Position numbers and translations under genes: made by a program. Under the pieces are notes generated by a model. The model ran no database searches and was not told the DNA's origin. It saw only the letters and a list, made by a program, of their open reading frames with translations. A stretch of DNA of 64,000 nt. It comes from Vairimorpha apis BRL 01. Lineage: Eukaryota > Microsporidia > Nosematidae. Below, in pieces: positions 25,481 through 38,479 of this stretch (position 1 is the stretch's first letter; each line of letters begins with the position of its first letter). The stretch lies in contig KE647339.1 of assembly GCA_000447185.1 (NCBI GenBank), forward strand, positions 63,626-127,625, read 5' to 3'.

Positions 25481-28400
25481 GATTAAATTTAAAGACATAA
25501 AATTGTATTTTATGGAAATATACTTCAATTATTATCTACTCTTTTGGCTTTATAAAATTCAATTTGAAAATAAAAAATTGAAATTGATTTTTGTTTTGTG
25601 CTGTTTAACAATAATATTATTATATAGAGCGATACTGTAAGAAGAAATTATATTAAATTTATAATGAAATGGATCAACTTACAAGTGTTTTGAATTGAAT
25701 AGAAAATTTTAACTAAATGTATATAGCTATTTTAATAGATCTAATAGGTTTTATTATGACTCGATGAATAAATATAAATGGAATGAGATAACATTTTTTG
25801 TAGTTCATAAATATTACTATATTAAAATAAAGTTTGTTGTTATGATGTTATCATTTTATAATACTATTGGAATACCATCAAAAATACATGAATAAATATA
25901 TCAAAAAAATAAATATATGAGAAATGTTATACAAAGAAAATGATACTGAATTAATAAACATTAGTGACTTAAAAAATGGTTTAAGAAAGATAATTAATCT
26001 AGTTTTAATTTTACATATTGATTCTATCAAAATTTTATTAAATTCTGTGAATAGGAGGGACAAATTTCTTTATTATTTTAACAGAACGACAATAAATCGT
26101 TTAAAAGTTAAATGCAAACAAAAATTAAGTTTTGCATATTTAAGATATATATATAATTATATCCATGCATTTTTTATTATACATAAGTTATGATTTTTAA
26201 AAACTACAAAAAAATATTTTTTTTATTAGGAGATGATGTTATAGATAAAGATGTATATTAATTTTTTATAGATAATAAATGATTTGAAAATAAACTATAA
26301 TAAAAAGTTTTTGTCTTTTCAATAAATAGGTAAAAGACGTTTATATTTTATCAATATTGTTGAAAATAAAAAATAAATGTCAACCTTTTTGTTAATAAAC
26401 CCGGTTTTATACATAAAATAAAACAAAAATACATTATTTTGTGGAATAAAAAGCTGCTTTTATTTTACAAAATAAAACAATTAAATTTTAAAATTATCTC
26501 CTCTTTAATTCTACATCTATATATTAATGCTGGAGTAAATGATTTAAAATATCTTTCTTAAAAAAAGAAAACATGATCAACTGATACTATAGAAACTAGT
26601 AAAAGATAATAATAATGTCGAAAAATTTATAAAAAACTTTTATGTAAGTATTGAATCAAATGTTATATTTTAAATAAAATTTGGAGATAAAATATTACAA
26701 GAAATAGTAAATATTTTAAAATATTAGTTTTTTACATATTAATATTAAAAAACAAAATAATAATAAAATAACGAAAATAAAATCAAAAAGTTTATTTTTA
26801 AGTTTTTTTAACAAAGCTAATGTTTCATATACTTTATATAAGAACTAATTTTAATATTATTTTTTATTTAATTTTTTCTTTTTTAAATATCATTTTTTAT
26901 GTATTTTTTACAATATTCTCAATTTTTTAATTTTTAAAAAATCTTTCAATAACTTCAATCATATAATTTTATTCTTTTAAAACTATTTCATAATATGTTT
27001 TTATTGTATATCTACGATATTTTATGATTTTATATTAAGTAACAATTTTCATTTTCAATTGATTTTAACATACAAAAAAAAAATTCAATTTTTCTTAATT
27101 TTTTTTTACTTTCATACGTCATCATATAAATTTATTATTTATATTAAAAATATAAAAAAACATTATTTTCCATAGATTACAACGATTTTTTTATAATTTT
27201 TGAATCAAGTCTTAAACTTTTAAATAATTTAAATTTTTTCAGAAAAAATCATTGTTTGTATAAAATTTTGAAATTTTAAGATCTAAAACAAACTTTAACA
27301 AATATAGTTTAAATGATATTATAATTATTTTGCTTGTTTTTTATGTTTAACACATAAGAATTTTATTAAGAATTAAAAACTTTAAATAAAAAATCTTAAA
27401 ATAGATTTTTATATTTTAATACTATTATTTTCAATTTATGATTAAAAAGATTAATATTATATATATATATATATAAAAACACATACATTTTTTATTAAGT
27501 TTTTTAACTTTATCATTCTTGTACTATTTTTTTTATCAATTTTATTATTGTGTATTATATAGTTCATACTTTGACTAAAAAATTAATTAATTTTTTTATT
27601 TAATTTAAGTAAATTTTTAATCATTTTATCATTTATTTTAAATATTTAAAATACAAGTCTTAATCTATATAAATATCTTTATGTAACAGTATTTTAGTTT
27701 TGTTGGTATCATTATTAATTTTTGAAACTATCAATGTTGATTCGTGTTGTAAATTTTTTAATTATTTTTTTAATATATGTTTATTTAATCAATATATATT
27801 AAATTTTAATAAAAACGTCAAATAATACATTTTTTATTAACCTTCAAAAAAAAATTTAAAAAGCATAATTTTAAAGACTTCAAATTATTATTTTTATAAT
27901 TTTATATAAATAAAAGGAGTTATTCTGACATTTATAGCGTATTTTTTTGCAAATATGTTTTTTTTTGTTTGTTTAAAATAATTTTTGATTTTTTATTTTC
28001 TTAAAAATATAAATTCTAAATATAATGATTAAACTATTTTTACAAATTTTTATAATTATAAATTTTATAACATTTTCAAAATTTTTATCAAGTAATAACT
28101 TATGATTAAAATTTATATAAATTTTTTTTCGCTTAATAGTTATGTAAAAATAAATTAGTTTTTTACTTTTAATAAAAATTGCAACTTCTCTTTAATATCA
28201 ATCAAATTGATAAAAAAATAATTTATCTTATTTTTATTTCATGTAAAATAGTAAAATATAAAGTAAATTTAATAAAATCAATAGTTAATAATACATATTA
28301 AAATTTACACAAAATTATACTATCTGAAGCAAATTTATTAATAACTGTTTCAAAATAATTTGCTTGATTTTGTAAAATATATATTTCATGATTTTTTTGG

Positions 28401-29839
28401 CAATTTTGACATTTAAAAGTACAAGATATTTAAAATTTAAGAAAAATAAATCATTGGTTTTACTGATTATTTTTAAAAATGTTCTGAAGTTTTCTTTTGT
28501 TTTTACATTTAAATATTTAAGAAAAGATTAAAAAATACATATAGAAAAAATTATTTATTCGTTTACGTTTATTTAAAAAAATAAAAAATTCAAAAGCAAA
28601 CATCCAACTCCATATTTTTTTTACGATAATTCAAGTAATAAAATTATTAAGATAATGATTAAAAATCGAGTTATAGTAATACTGTTGAAATAAGCAATTA
28701 ATTCTGATAAATATCGAAACAAAGCCTATAATCAACGATTATAAATAAAAAATTACCTTAATAAAATATATAAACGGAAATTGTTTTTTGATTAAATATA
28801 AACATTTATAAAAAATTAAATGAAGAAAAAATATTACTAGATGTTATAAATAATAATTAATCGATATAAATATAATTTATGAAAATATTTGTATTTTAAG
28901 CTTTAACGTTAAAGAAAAATATTTTTTATTTGAATTGTTTTATTTTAACTTAGATTATAAAATTTTAATAAACATGTTAATTAAACTTCAATAGTTATTT
29001 TTTAATTGAACCAAACACGTGAAAGAAAAAATAATTGTTTATGATAATATTTGGAAATATATAAGTAATTGTAGTTTGTGATTTTTGAAATATATATATT
29101 TTTATAAAATTTAAATATATTTTGTTCATTTCTAAATAACAACATACATTAAAAATTCAATTTAATAATTTTAGAAAATGAAATAGAAGTTAAAATGTCA
29201 AAAAAATTCGTTTTTTTTAGATTTATCAAATAAAAATAAAATTAATAAGTATCAATAAAAACTATATAATTAAAATTTTTGTTTTAAATATTTTAAAAAT
29301 ATAGCGCATATTTTAATTTTGATTGTTAATTTTATTATTATATTAAAATAAGAAACATAGAAAATACTATATCTTTTTATTATATTACAAATGTATTTCT
29401 AATTTTTACAACAAACTAAAAATATTTTAAATTTTATAATATAATATAATCTAAAATTATATAAAAATGAAATTTAATTATATTTGCTATGAAAAAATTA
29501 GCTACTATTATAAATTTGACAATATTATTGCATCAAAAACAGTTCAAGAGTCGTAAAATTTGACTCTAGCTTTATTCTTTTGTAAAAATAAAAAAGATTT
29601 ATATGAAAGTCAAAATGTTTAGATATTTGTATTACAATAACATATTTAAATACAATTAAAGTAAATTATGTAGTTATTATACATTTTATTGATTCCAAAT
29701 TAAATATAATAATAGATTTCTTATGAAAAGTACATTACAAAGAATTTTGTTTTAAACAGTAAATCGTTTTGAAAAAAAAATATTCGTTTCAATATAAAAT
29801 TTTCTAAAAAATTTTGTTATAATATTTTTTGTAAAATTT
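25481..29839. other. A+T-rich DNA without recognisable gene
   Basis: The longest open stretch (25,924-26,193, 89 codons) has a composition and length expected by chance in such A+T-rich DNA and shows no motif. A short TA microsatellite lies at about 27,458-27,475. Nothing else recognised. Confidence 0.6.
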
Positions 29840-29844
29840 ACAAG

Positions 29845-30060
29845 ACAAAAGTAGAAAAAATTCGAAAGAGCTTGAAAAAGCGGTAAAGAAGTTAGATAAA
29901 AATAGTTTTGACCGAAAAATAAATCAAGCAAACTGTAAAGAAATGATTAAATCTTATTAAACTTTAAAGTTAGATAAAAATAGTTTTGACCGAAAAATAA
30001 ATCAAGCAAACTGTAAAGAAATGATTAAATCTTATTAAACTTTAAAGTTAGATAAAAATA
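29845..30060 (+). pseudogene. Coding-like fragment of unknown origin
   Basis: One plus-strand frame from about 29,850 reads 'SRKNSKELEKAVKKLDKNSF' and on through 'RKINQANCKEMIKSY' to a stop. The downstream 78-bp duplication then repeats that reading in frame, stop included. The charged, lysine-rich text looks more like decayed coding sequence than random A+T-rich DNA, but I cannot assign it. It could be an N-terminal part of a retroelement. Confidence 0.35.
29891..30060. repeat. Exact 78-bp tandem repeat, 2.2 copies
   Basis: Units start at 29,891 and 29,969 (GTTAGATAAAAATAGTTTTG...), with a 14-base partial third from 30,047. The two full units are identical over 78 bases, so the duplication is recent or an assembly product. 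Confidence 0.9.
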
Positions 30061-31699
30061 TAAAATAAATTAAACCAAGTAGGAAATAAAATAATGCAAG
30101 GCTTAGAAAATTAAAATCAGAATATAAAAAGTTTTACTTATAAATTAAAGAGAATCTTATAAAGATTAAGAAAACCATAAATATTTTCATTATGCTTTAT
30201 AAGATTACAAGTTTTAATAAAATGATTTTATTAAAAATATTATAATCTCAAAAAAGTATTGACGAAACCGTTTTAAAAAAAACGCAAAAAAATGAGTAAA
30301 ATCTTACAAGATCAGTAAATTAAAATTAACAATTATGTCAAAAGTAGAGCATAAAAAAATAATCACGAATATATAAAGATTCATTTATTAATCGTATGTT
30401 GAATTAAATATAAGATACTAACTTGTTATAAATTTTATAAATCTAAATAGAAATAAAATAATGTATAATGAAACAATAAAAATAATAAGAAAAAGCGATA
30501 TTTTGTATTTGTTGACTTTAAACCTTGAAAAAAGATAATATCACATTAGAAAAACTATAATTAAACACAAACTCAATATTGTAAATCCATGTTTAAGATT
30601 CAATTAATTGTAAATAAATAATGTATATGAACTGTTAATAATTAACTTTTGAAATTAAATAAATTATATAATTAATAACCAAAATATATAAATACATAAA
30701 AACTATGCATGTATAGTTTATTTTTTACAACAATAATTTAAATAAAAAAAATTAAGCAAGTAATTTAACGCAATTTCAAAACAATAATAAACAATGTAAA
30801 ATTGTTAAAATAGATATAAAAATATAAAAAGTTGCTAGATAAAACGATATACTTATTACTTAATTTATGTTTCTCTATTAGCAAAATTTGATAATTACAT
30901 CCTATTAGGGGCTAATTTTAACAAGTATTTTTATTAAAAATTACAAGAGGAAAAAATGAATCAAAAATGTATTTAAAGATAACATTAAACAAAATAATTT
31001 TCTTGCAATTTAAATCAACATAAAATCTATATAAATTTAGTAAAGATAGTAAATTTGAATTTTAAGTCACAAAAAGTATAATAACTGTTTACGATATTGT
31101 AGTTAGTATAATCATTAAGCCATAAAACATGTACAAACACTTGAAATATTTAAGATAATATTGTATCAATAAAAATCTTAAAAAGAAATAAATTTTAGAA
31201 TTCAGTCAATTTAATAGATTGCATAAAACTTTTGAATACATTATTTTTAAAATTTCAAAAAGCTGGAATTGCAGAGCACTGATTTGATATAATAAGTTGT
31301 AAGAAAAGAAGCACAACTTTGATATGCAAAAGTTACTTTTATAAAATTTAAAAATTTGAATGATTATATGAACTTTTTTATAATTAACAAAGACATAATT
31401 TTACCATTAAAAACATTATTAAGCCTAAAAAATTATTGTTAAAATAAATTTAAATTTATTAAACACATTAGTATTTTTAGCAATAGCTGTGTTATTTTAA
31501 ATTATTGGGTTAAAATAATAAGTCTAAGGATAGTCAAAAACGAAAAAAATATTAAAAAACATCCAATAACTTAGGTATATATAATAATTTTAAAGATATT
31601 TTAGAGAGATAGTAGAAGTAGTTATATTATTTTAATAATTTATTAATTTAAAAACTATTGTTAAATTTAAGATCTTTTTATTTGTTATTTTTTAGCATA
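30061..31699. other. A+T-rich DNA, possibly old element sequence
   Basis: Slightly more complex than the flanking DNA, with lysine-rich open patches near 30,090-30,250 and 31,250-31,340, but no block I can align. It could be the decayed 5' part of copy G. Confidence 0.4.
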
Positions 31700-32620
31700 A
31701 AAATGAAATCATTTTTAACATAAACTGAATTTATAGATATTATCAAATATCAACATTTTATTTTTTGATATGTAATAATATTTATAAATCTTTTCATTAT
31801 ATGTTATATATTATTTCTCTCTAAATAAAGCGTTAAGAAAGCAGGTTTTTTAAAACACCCGTATACTTTTTTTTACAAAAAAATAACTGACTTGGTCCCA
31901 AAATATACGAAAACACATGGTAATAATTTTAGATCTATTAATTGCATATTAAATATCTACAAACTAACAAAAAATGTACATTTAAGATTTAGCAATTACT
32001 TGTGAGTGTAATTTATTATTACAATGAATCAGCTTGAAAGGGAAAAATATACAAAAAGTAAAAATAAGTTCAGCCAATTGCAAATATAAATAAGTATATT
32101 TAGAATTTATTAAAATATATAAATTTATGTAAGTGATCCTTATAATTCATTGAATATTATAAAAAGATATGTTTATTCTAAATTAAAAATGCTAATTTCT
32201 ACAAGCTATGGTAAAATATAGCATATCAAAATAATATAAGAAATAGAATTGTTTTAAAAAATGTATACAAATAAAATTATTTATAATTATCTTTATTTTT
32301 TATATTGTCAGTTTATTTGTAAATATCTTTAAACAAGAAACTCAAATTTAAATATTAAAAGCAATTATATTAATTTATATCCTAACATATTCAAAACTAT
32401 AGTATTTGTATTTTTGACATAAAACTTATAGCAAATAATGAATATGATTTTAAAGCTATGATGAAAAAACAAAAAAAATTTTAAACAATTTAATTTGAAA
32501 TTTAACTGATAATTTTATTTGCGGTGAAAAGATGCATTTATACCGGAAGGTTTTCAAAAATAAAAGTATTTTTATATTACTATATATTATTTTTACTATC
32601 AAAATCAAGACATTAAAAAG
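31700..32620 (+). mobile_element. Non-LTR retrotransposon relic, copy G (RT domain)
   Basis: Plus-strand RT relic. Blocks in order: 'EFIDIIKYQHFIF' (about 31,728-31,766, as in F); 'TDLVPKYTKTHGNNFRSINC' continuing 'ILNIYKL' (about 31,888-31,970; 'LIPKGTST..SNLRPITYMSSLYKL' in H1); 'PYNSLNIIKRYVYSKLK' (about 32,137-32,190; AYDS of motif A and following helix); motif C reduced to 'ICIFDIKLIANNEYDFKAMM' (about 32,404-32,465), where FIDD-LK has become FD-IK; then 'DNFICGEKMHLYRKVFK' (about 32,508-32,570). Stops and frameshifts are frequent. One motif C Asp is missing, so the RT is dead. Confidence 0.65.
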
Positions 32621-33272
32621 TCATAGGCTTGATTTTCAGATGGTTTTAAAAATCAACGTGTCAAAATAAAATAATATGATAAAAATATATTATAAATTTT
32701 TATTCTATTTAAGTCATTAATTACTATATTTGTTGTTCAATTATATTAAACACACAAAATTTTATTTTGTTTTTCTATATATTATGAAAAAGCATATTAT
32801 TTTTTATATTTAAACAGAATTTTGAGCTCATATCTAATAATAAAGAAATAAGAAGATTATTTAGAAGTATTATTAAGATGAATGAAATTGTGTTTTAAAA
32901 CATATTTTACTCTCTTAAATTATTAAAAAAATCGATACGTGTTGTAATACTACAAACAGAAGAAAATATTATTTTTACAATATACAAATTATAGTGTGAA
33001 TACGAATAAAGTACAAACTATCTGGTATAGTTACTACAAAATTTTAAACAGTAGTTTAACATTAAATGATGTACAAAGAAAAAAAATATCATTGAAAGGT
33101 TATAATAAAAGACAAAAAGAATTTTTTGTCATGAGATATTTTTTAACGGCCTATTAACTTAAAAAATTATACTAAATCAAAATATTATTTTCTACAAGAT
33201 ATAAATATTTTCTTTGATTAAGAGAGACATTATTATTTTAAATTATCATACACCACGTATGATTAAATGTTT
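32621..33272. other. A+T-rich DNA without recognisable gene
   Basis: Stop-dense A+T-rich spacer. The zinc knuckle and nuclease of copy G would be expected here but are not legible. Confidence 0.5.
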
Positions 33273-35278
33273 ACATTTAATATATAATTATACAATAATT
33301 TAGTAAAATATATACATATTTTAATAATAATGATTATGTTATCAACCTATAAAATTTGGCTGCACTTATTAAAGAATAAAATTTTAAATGATGAAGTTAT
33401 ATATTATTGTATCAAAAACATAGAACTTAAACTAAACTATAAATAGATTGATTTTTTATGATTTAAAAACAAATGTAAATTTTAATGTCTAATTAAGTAT
33501 TGATTACCTATATCTCTTATAATTATTGGAAATTAAATGCTAAGATAGTATAACTTATTGTCAATAAATTTTATTTGAATATAAAATTAGCTAAAATAAT
33601 ACTTTGTGATATTGCATAAAATGTTATGTTTGTGTAAATAAATTAAATAAAAGCTTTATATAGTCTTTTAATTTCTTTAAAGTTGAATTTGAATTATTGA
33701 ATTAAAGAAAATGATTTATAATTTTTCTTTTTAGCAAATATGTGAATATTAATGCGATGATGTAGAAACTGAAAAATTAAACTTTACAGCTAAATCTGCT
33801 ATTGATAGTTATGATAAAGAAAGTTTATAACTTTTTAAAAAGAAGTAAATGTTATACGCTAAATATTCATAAACAATATAGATAGTGAACTAAATAATAT
33901 TATATAAATAGTGTATAAATATAAAAAATAATATAAAAACAATACAAAACAAGAAATAATATTATAAATAGTAGTTTTTTTAAAAATAAAAAGCGTTTAT
34001 ATTTTAATTTATAAGTAAAAATTTATTTAAAATATAAAGTTAAAAATATTATAATGGTCTATTAAAAATTTCAGATTATATACATAAATTTAATTTTTTA
34101 ACTAAAATATCTCAGAACATAAATAAATATTAAATGTTTTCATTTTTGTAAAAAAAATTATTATATTTAATTTTATGTTAAAAGCATGTTACACTGCATA
34201 ATTCAATATATTAAATGAAAAAATTCTTATCCATTCAATTTTAAAATTATAATTTATTATCTTAAAATTGTTGATGTAAATAAGTGTTTTATATTCGTTA
34301 ACCATAAAAAAATTAAAATATACTATTTAAATGTTTTTTCAATGACCAATATTGTAATTATATTTTACTTTATAATTATCTATTGCTTGTTTTTTATAAT
34401 AAATTACTATTTTTAATGTAAATAAATAAATATACACTATAAAATTTTTTTTTGTTCTTGAAAAAATTGTTTTTTATTTTTAAAAAAACAAAAAATAAAA
34501 TATTTTAGAAAGTATAAAAATATATAATTTGATAAATAAAATGAAGCAGCATATATTTGCACAAGGTATTATTTTTTAAATTATGTAAATTTATATATGA
34601 TTATTTTAATTTATAAAAAATTTATAATATGAAATATAGTCTTTATATAAATACACACATAAAATTACATATTAAAAAACTATAATTTATTTTGAGTTAT
34701 TTATTAAATAAAACTTTTTTTGACTTTTTAAAAACTAAGTTTATTTGTATTTTTACTGTATCGTAAGTGTTAACTATAAATTTCTATTATAGAATGATTT
34801 GATAAAAAATTTAATTTATTTTTGAGTTATTGGATTATTAATAAATAAGAAAAAATAATCTTAATTATAAAAAAAGTGTTTATAAAGTTTTAATTAAATG
34901 TTATATATATTTTTTAATTTTAGGCAATAAAATGATCTTTTTTGATTAAAATAAAAATATTCATAACAAAAATGTATAAACATTTCTAAAATTTTATCAC
35001 ATAATTAATTTAAAAAAAAGTCTTATTGCATATAATATAATTTTAAAATTTTTATTTTAAATATCGTATATTGAAATATTAAACATGTTAATTTTACATT
35101 TAGTTTTAAAATTTATGAAATTATATATTATCAAACACTTATTAGACAATTAATTATTAATTAAAAAAATTATTAAGTATTATAATTTGAATAAATAATA
35201 TAAATTATAATCCAAATATACTTTTGTTTTATATTGATTCAAATGACTTAATAATTTTTTTTAAATGTATATATAAAG
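33273..35278. repeat. Version 1 of a duplicated segment, ends at the gap
   Basis: Begins ACATTTAATATATA and ends ATGTATATATAAAG at the first N. It matches 35,299-36,486 almost base for base except for a block of roughly 980 bases present only here and several short indels. It contains no recognisable gene. Confidence 0.9.
33660..34637. other. Roughly 980-bp block present only in version 1
   Basis: Bounded by an 11-base repeat, ATATAGTCTTT, at about 33,659-33,669 and 34,635-34,645; version 2 has this sequence once (about 35,689-35,699). This is either an insertion with a target-site duplication or a deletion between short repeats. A patch at about 33,755-33,830 reads 'DDVETEKLNFTAKSAIDSYD' without a stop, but I cannot assign it. 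Confidence 0.7.
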
Positions 35279-35298
35279 NNNNNNNNNNNNNNNNNNNN
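35279..35298. other. Assembly gap (20 N)
   Basis: Run of 20 N joining the end of segment version 1 to the start of version 2. Confidence 0.99.
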
Positions 35299-36486
35299 AC
35301 ATTTAATATATAGATTATACAATAATTTAGTAAAATATATACATATTTTAATAATAATGATTATGTTATCAACCTATAAAATTTGGCTGCACTTATTGAA
35401 GAATAAAAATTTTAAATGATGAAGTTATATATTATTGTATCAAAAACATAGAACTTAAACTAAATTATAAATAGATTGATTTTTAATGATTTAAAAACAA
35501 ATGTAAATTTTAATGTCTAATTAAGTATTGATTACCTATATCTCTTATAATTATTGGAAATTAAATGCTAAGATAGTATAACTTATTGTCAATAAATTTT
35601 ATTTGAATATAAAATTAGCTAAAATAATACTTTGTGATATTGCATAAAATGTTATGTTTGTGTAATTAATTAAAATAAAAGCATTATATAGTCTTTATGA
35701 AAATACACACATAAAATTACATATTAAAATACTTTATATTATTTTGAGTTATTTATTAATTAAAACTTTTTTTGACTTTTTAAAAACTAAGTTTATTTGT
35801 ATATTTACTGTATCGTAAATGTTAACTATAAATTTCTATTATAGAATGATTTGATAAAAAATTTAATTTATTTTTGAGTTATTGGATTATTAATAAATAA
35901 GAAAAAATAATCTTAATTATAAAAAAAATATTTTATTTTGTACGAAGATTTTTATTATAAAATAAAAAAAGTGTTTATAAAGTTTTAATTAAATGTTATA
36001 TATATTTTTTAGTTTTTAATTTTTATTTTTTTTTAAAAAAATAAAACCTATTAAAATATAAACAAAAATGAAATCATCATTAAATTATATCTAAAAAAAT
36101 TATATAAGGTTTTTTTTTAATTTTAGGCAATAAAATGATCTTTTTTGATTAAAATAAAAATATTCATAACAAAAATGTATAAACATTTCTAAAATTTTAT
36201 CACATAATTAATTTAAAAAAAAAGTCTTATTGCATATAATATAATTTTAAAATTTTTATTTTAAATATCGTATATTAAAATATTAAACATGTTAATTTTA
36301 CATTTAGTTTTAAAATTAATGAAATTATATATTATCAAACACTTATTAGACAATTAATTATTAATTAAAAAAATTATTAAGTAATATAATTTGAAATAAA
36401 TAAATTATAAATTATAATCCAAAATATACTTTTGTTTTATATTAAATCAAATGACTAAATAATTTTTTTTAAATGTATATATAAAG
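35299..36486. repeat. Version 2 of the duplicated segment
   Basis: Starts at the first base after the gap, with the same sequence as 33,273 onward, and is homologous to version 1 as far as position 36,486, the point equivalent to where version 1 meets the gap. It lacks the block of about 980 bases and carries short extra stretches near 35,927-35,967 and 36,010-36,125. Single-base differences are scattered throughout. Confidence 0.9.
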
Positions 36487-36840
36487 AAATATATTTCTTT
36501 GTTACAATTTATAGTAAATTTAATTAGTTTTAGAAAAAATTAAAAAAAAAATTTTAAATTTTAGAATTTTTTGACTTTATAAACAATTTTAAATTGTTAA
36601 AAAAAACCAAATTACATTTTTATAGAACATAATTTTATAATAAAAACAAAACAAATATTTTATTTATATTATAGTAAACTATTGTAAAAAAATTCAAAAT
36701 AATTTCTTCAAAATTGAAATGTTTGTATTGTAAATTATAGTTTTTTTATATATATATTATTTTAAAGTATTAAAATAAATAATATAAGTTTTACAAACAT
36801 ACTTTTTATTTTTAGGTTAATTTATATTATTTCATTATTT
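36487..36840. other. A+T-rich DNA without recognisable gene
   Basis: Low-complexity spacer. Nothing recognised. Confidence 0.6.
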
Positions 36841-37245
36841 TGTTGTTTCCGTACTAAGCGAGTAAATTGGAATGTAAATTTTTGTTTTTATAATTCTCCG
36901 TTAATATCATGCGCTTTTTTTTAAACAATCCATAGTAATTGAAACGTAAAATTTTTCGTTAAATAATTCTGTTGACATCTTTCATCATCCTCTGGGCATT
37001 ATTTCAAACACTAAAGTATGTTCGAAAACATCTGTAAGCCATAGTTCTTTAAAAATTCGAATGATAAAAGTAAAGACTTGTGTAATAAAATCGTTCCCAT
37101 GATTAAGTCTTTTCATTTGTTATATTTTTATCATATTCATCTGGTTTGATAGCATTATTAATATCTGTATTTTGTTTATGTTTGTTTTCTCTAGATCTTT
37201 CATTTTTACCATTCATATTTATAAGACAAAAACAAGTGATATTTT
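36841..37245 (-). pseudogene. Coding-like relic of unknown family
   Basis: More complex than its surroundings and apparently decayed coding sequence on the minus strand. One frame opens with 'MNGKNERSRENKHKQNTDIN' (from about 37,217). A neighbouring frame carries 'NDFITQVFTFIIRIFKELWL' followed by 'TDVFEHTLVFEIMPRG' without a stop (about 37,070-36,965), and after two stops 'STELFNEKFYVSITMDCLKK'. I do not recognise the protein, and none of the conserved blocks of the non-LTR family here match. It could be a decayed host gene or another element. Confidence 0.4.
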
Positions 37246-38164
37246 TCAATGTCATTTAAATTCAGTTTTTTTTGACATCTGATTTATCAAACTCAAATAA
37301 AATTAATATACAATATATTTAACATCATTAAGATTTTAAATGTTTTTTTAAAACTTTTTATGACTTTTTTAAATACTTCATTACCAGAACGGATTGATAA
37401 AATATTTTTTAAAAGTTCTTGAATAATGTGTAAAGTTTATTTATAAAGCTTTTATTGAAATTATTTATTGTATGAAACTTTTCAAAACTCTAATTACACA
37501 TAGTTTATTGTAATAATACACAGCCATGTCAACAGTCTAAATTTATATATTAATGAATAATTAATTAACTATTCTTATATAAAGAGGGAAAAATGTTTAA
37601 GATTAAATTAATTAAAGATTATGTATTTTTTTTAAATAATCGTTGTTTTGCTTTTATATAAAATAATAAAATTTAAACTATAAACAAAGATTATAATAAC
37701 TTTTATTTGAATTATTTATTTAAAAAGTATAATAAAGTATTCTGAAAAGAATAGCGTGAAAATTTTAAATATAATTCTTGCAATAAACAAAAACATAAGA
37801 ATAAAAACGATTTAAGTGATGAATTAGATATAACCAATTATCTTGTAATATATTTTTTAATAATTTTTTAGAAAAATGAAAAAAATATACTATGCACAAA
37901 ACCTGTGGATTTTAAATTTTCAATATTAATACTGATTGAATATGTATTTTATTTGTTTTAAGAAAAACCTGTAATCCAAACGGGTATTTATTACCGTTTT
38001 GATATTAAAAATGTATAAATTATTGAAAATAAATGTTTACATATACTATGTATTCATAACAATATAAACATATTTATAAGCTTTAAATAATAGTAAAATA
38101 ATATAATTTATTGAGTTATAGTATTCAACAACTTCATTTATGTGTAATTGAAATACTAATATTA
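37246..38164. other. A+T-rich DNA without recognisable gene
   Basis: Stop-dense sequence. Nothing recognised. Confidence 0.6.
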
Positions 38165-38479
38165 ATCATTAAGATTGATTATCTGTTCATCAACTTTTCT
38201 TCTATTGTTGTATTATTTTAGTGCATTTTGTTTTGTAGTTTTTAAATTTCATCTCCTCAATAATATTACTTTCATACAGTCTTTGTGAAAACAGTTTTTC
38301 TACTGCCTTTCCTATTTCATCCTCTCCAGTTTCACTCCAATCATGTAATCGTCTTCGATCTAGAGAGATAGACTCTGAAGTTTTCTTTAGAACTAACGAC
38401 TGTATATATTCTTCGAGATTTTGTAGAATTTCGCGCTCTTTAATATTTCTTTTATGGTATTATGTCACCACGCCGTTCC

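Noticed and set aside
25924..26193. 89-codon open frame on the plus strand (and a shadow on the minus strand at 25,878-26,063)
   Set aside because: Length is near what chance gives in 64 kb of this composition. The translation is Leu/Ile/Asn/Lys-rich without any motif, and there is no homologous copy in the window.
27458..27475. TA dinucleotide run
   Set aside because: A short microsatellite expected in A+T-rich DNA; no further significance seen.
29550..29580. 'ASKTVQES' text resembling the HSVQE connector
   Set aside because: No knuckle or nuclease text at the expected distance on either side; too short to support a relic.
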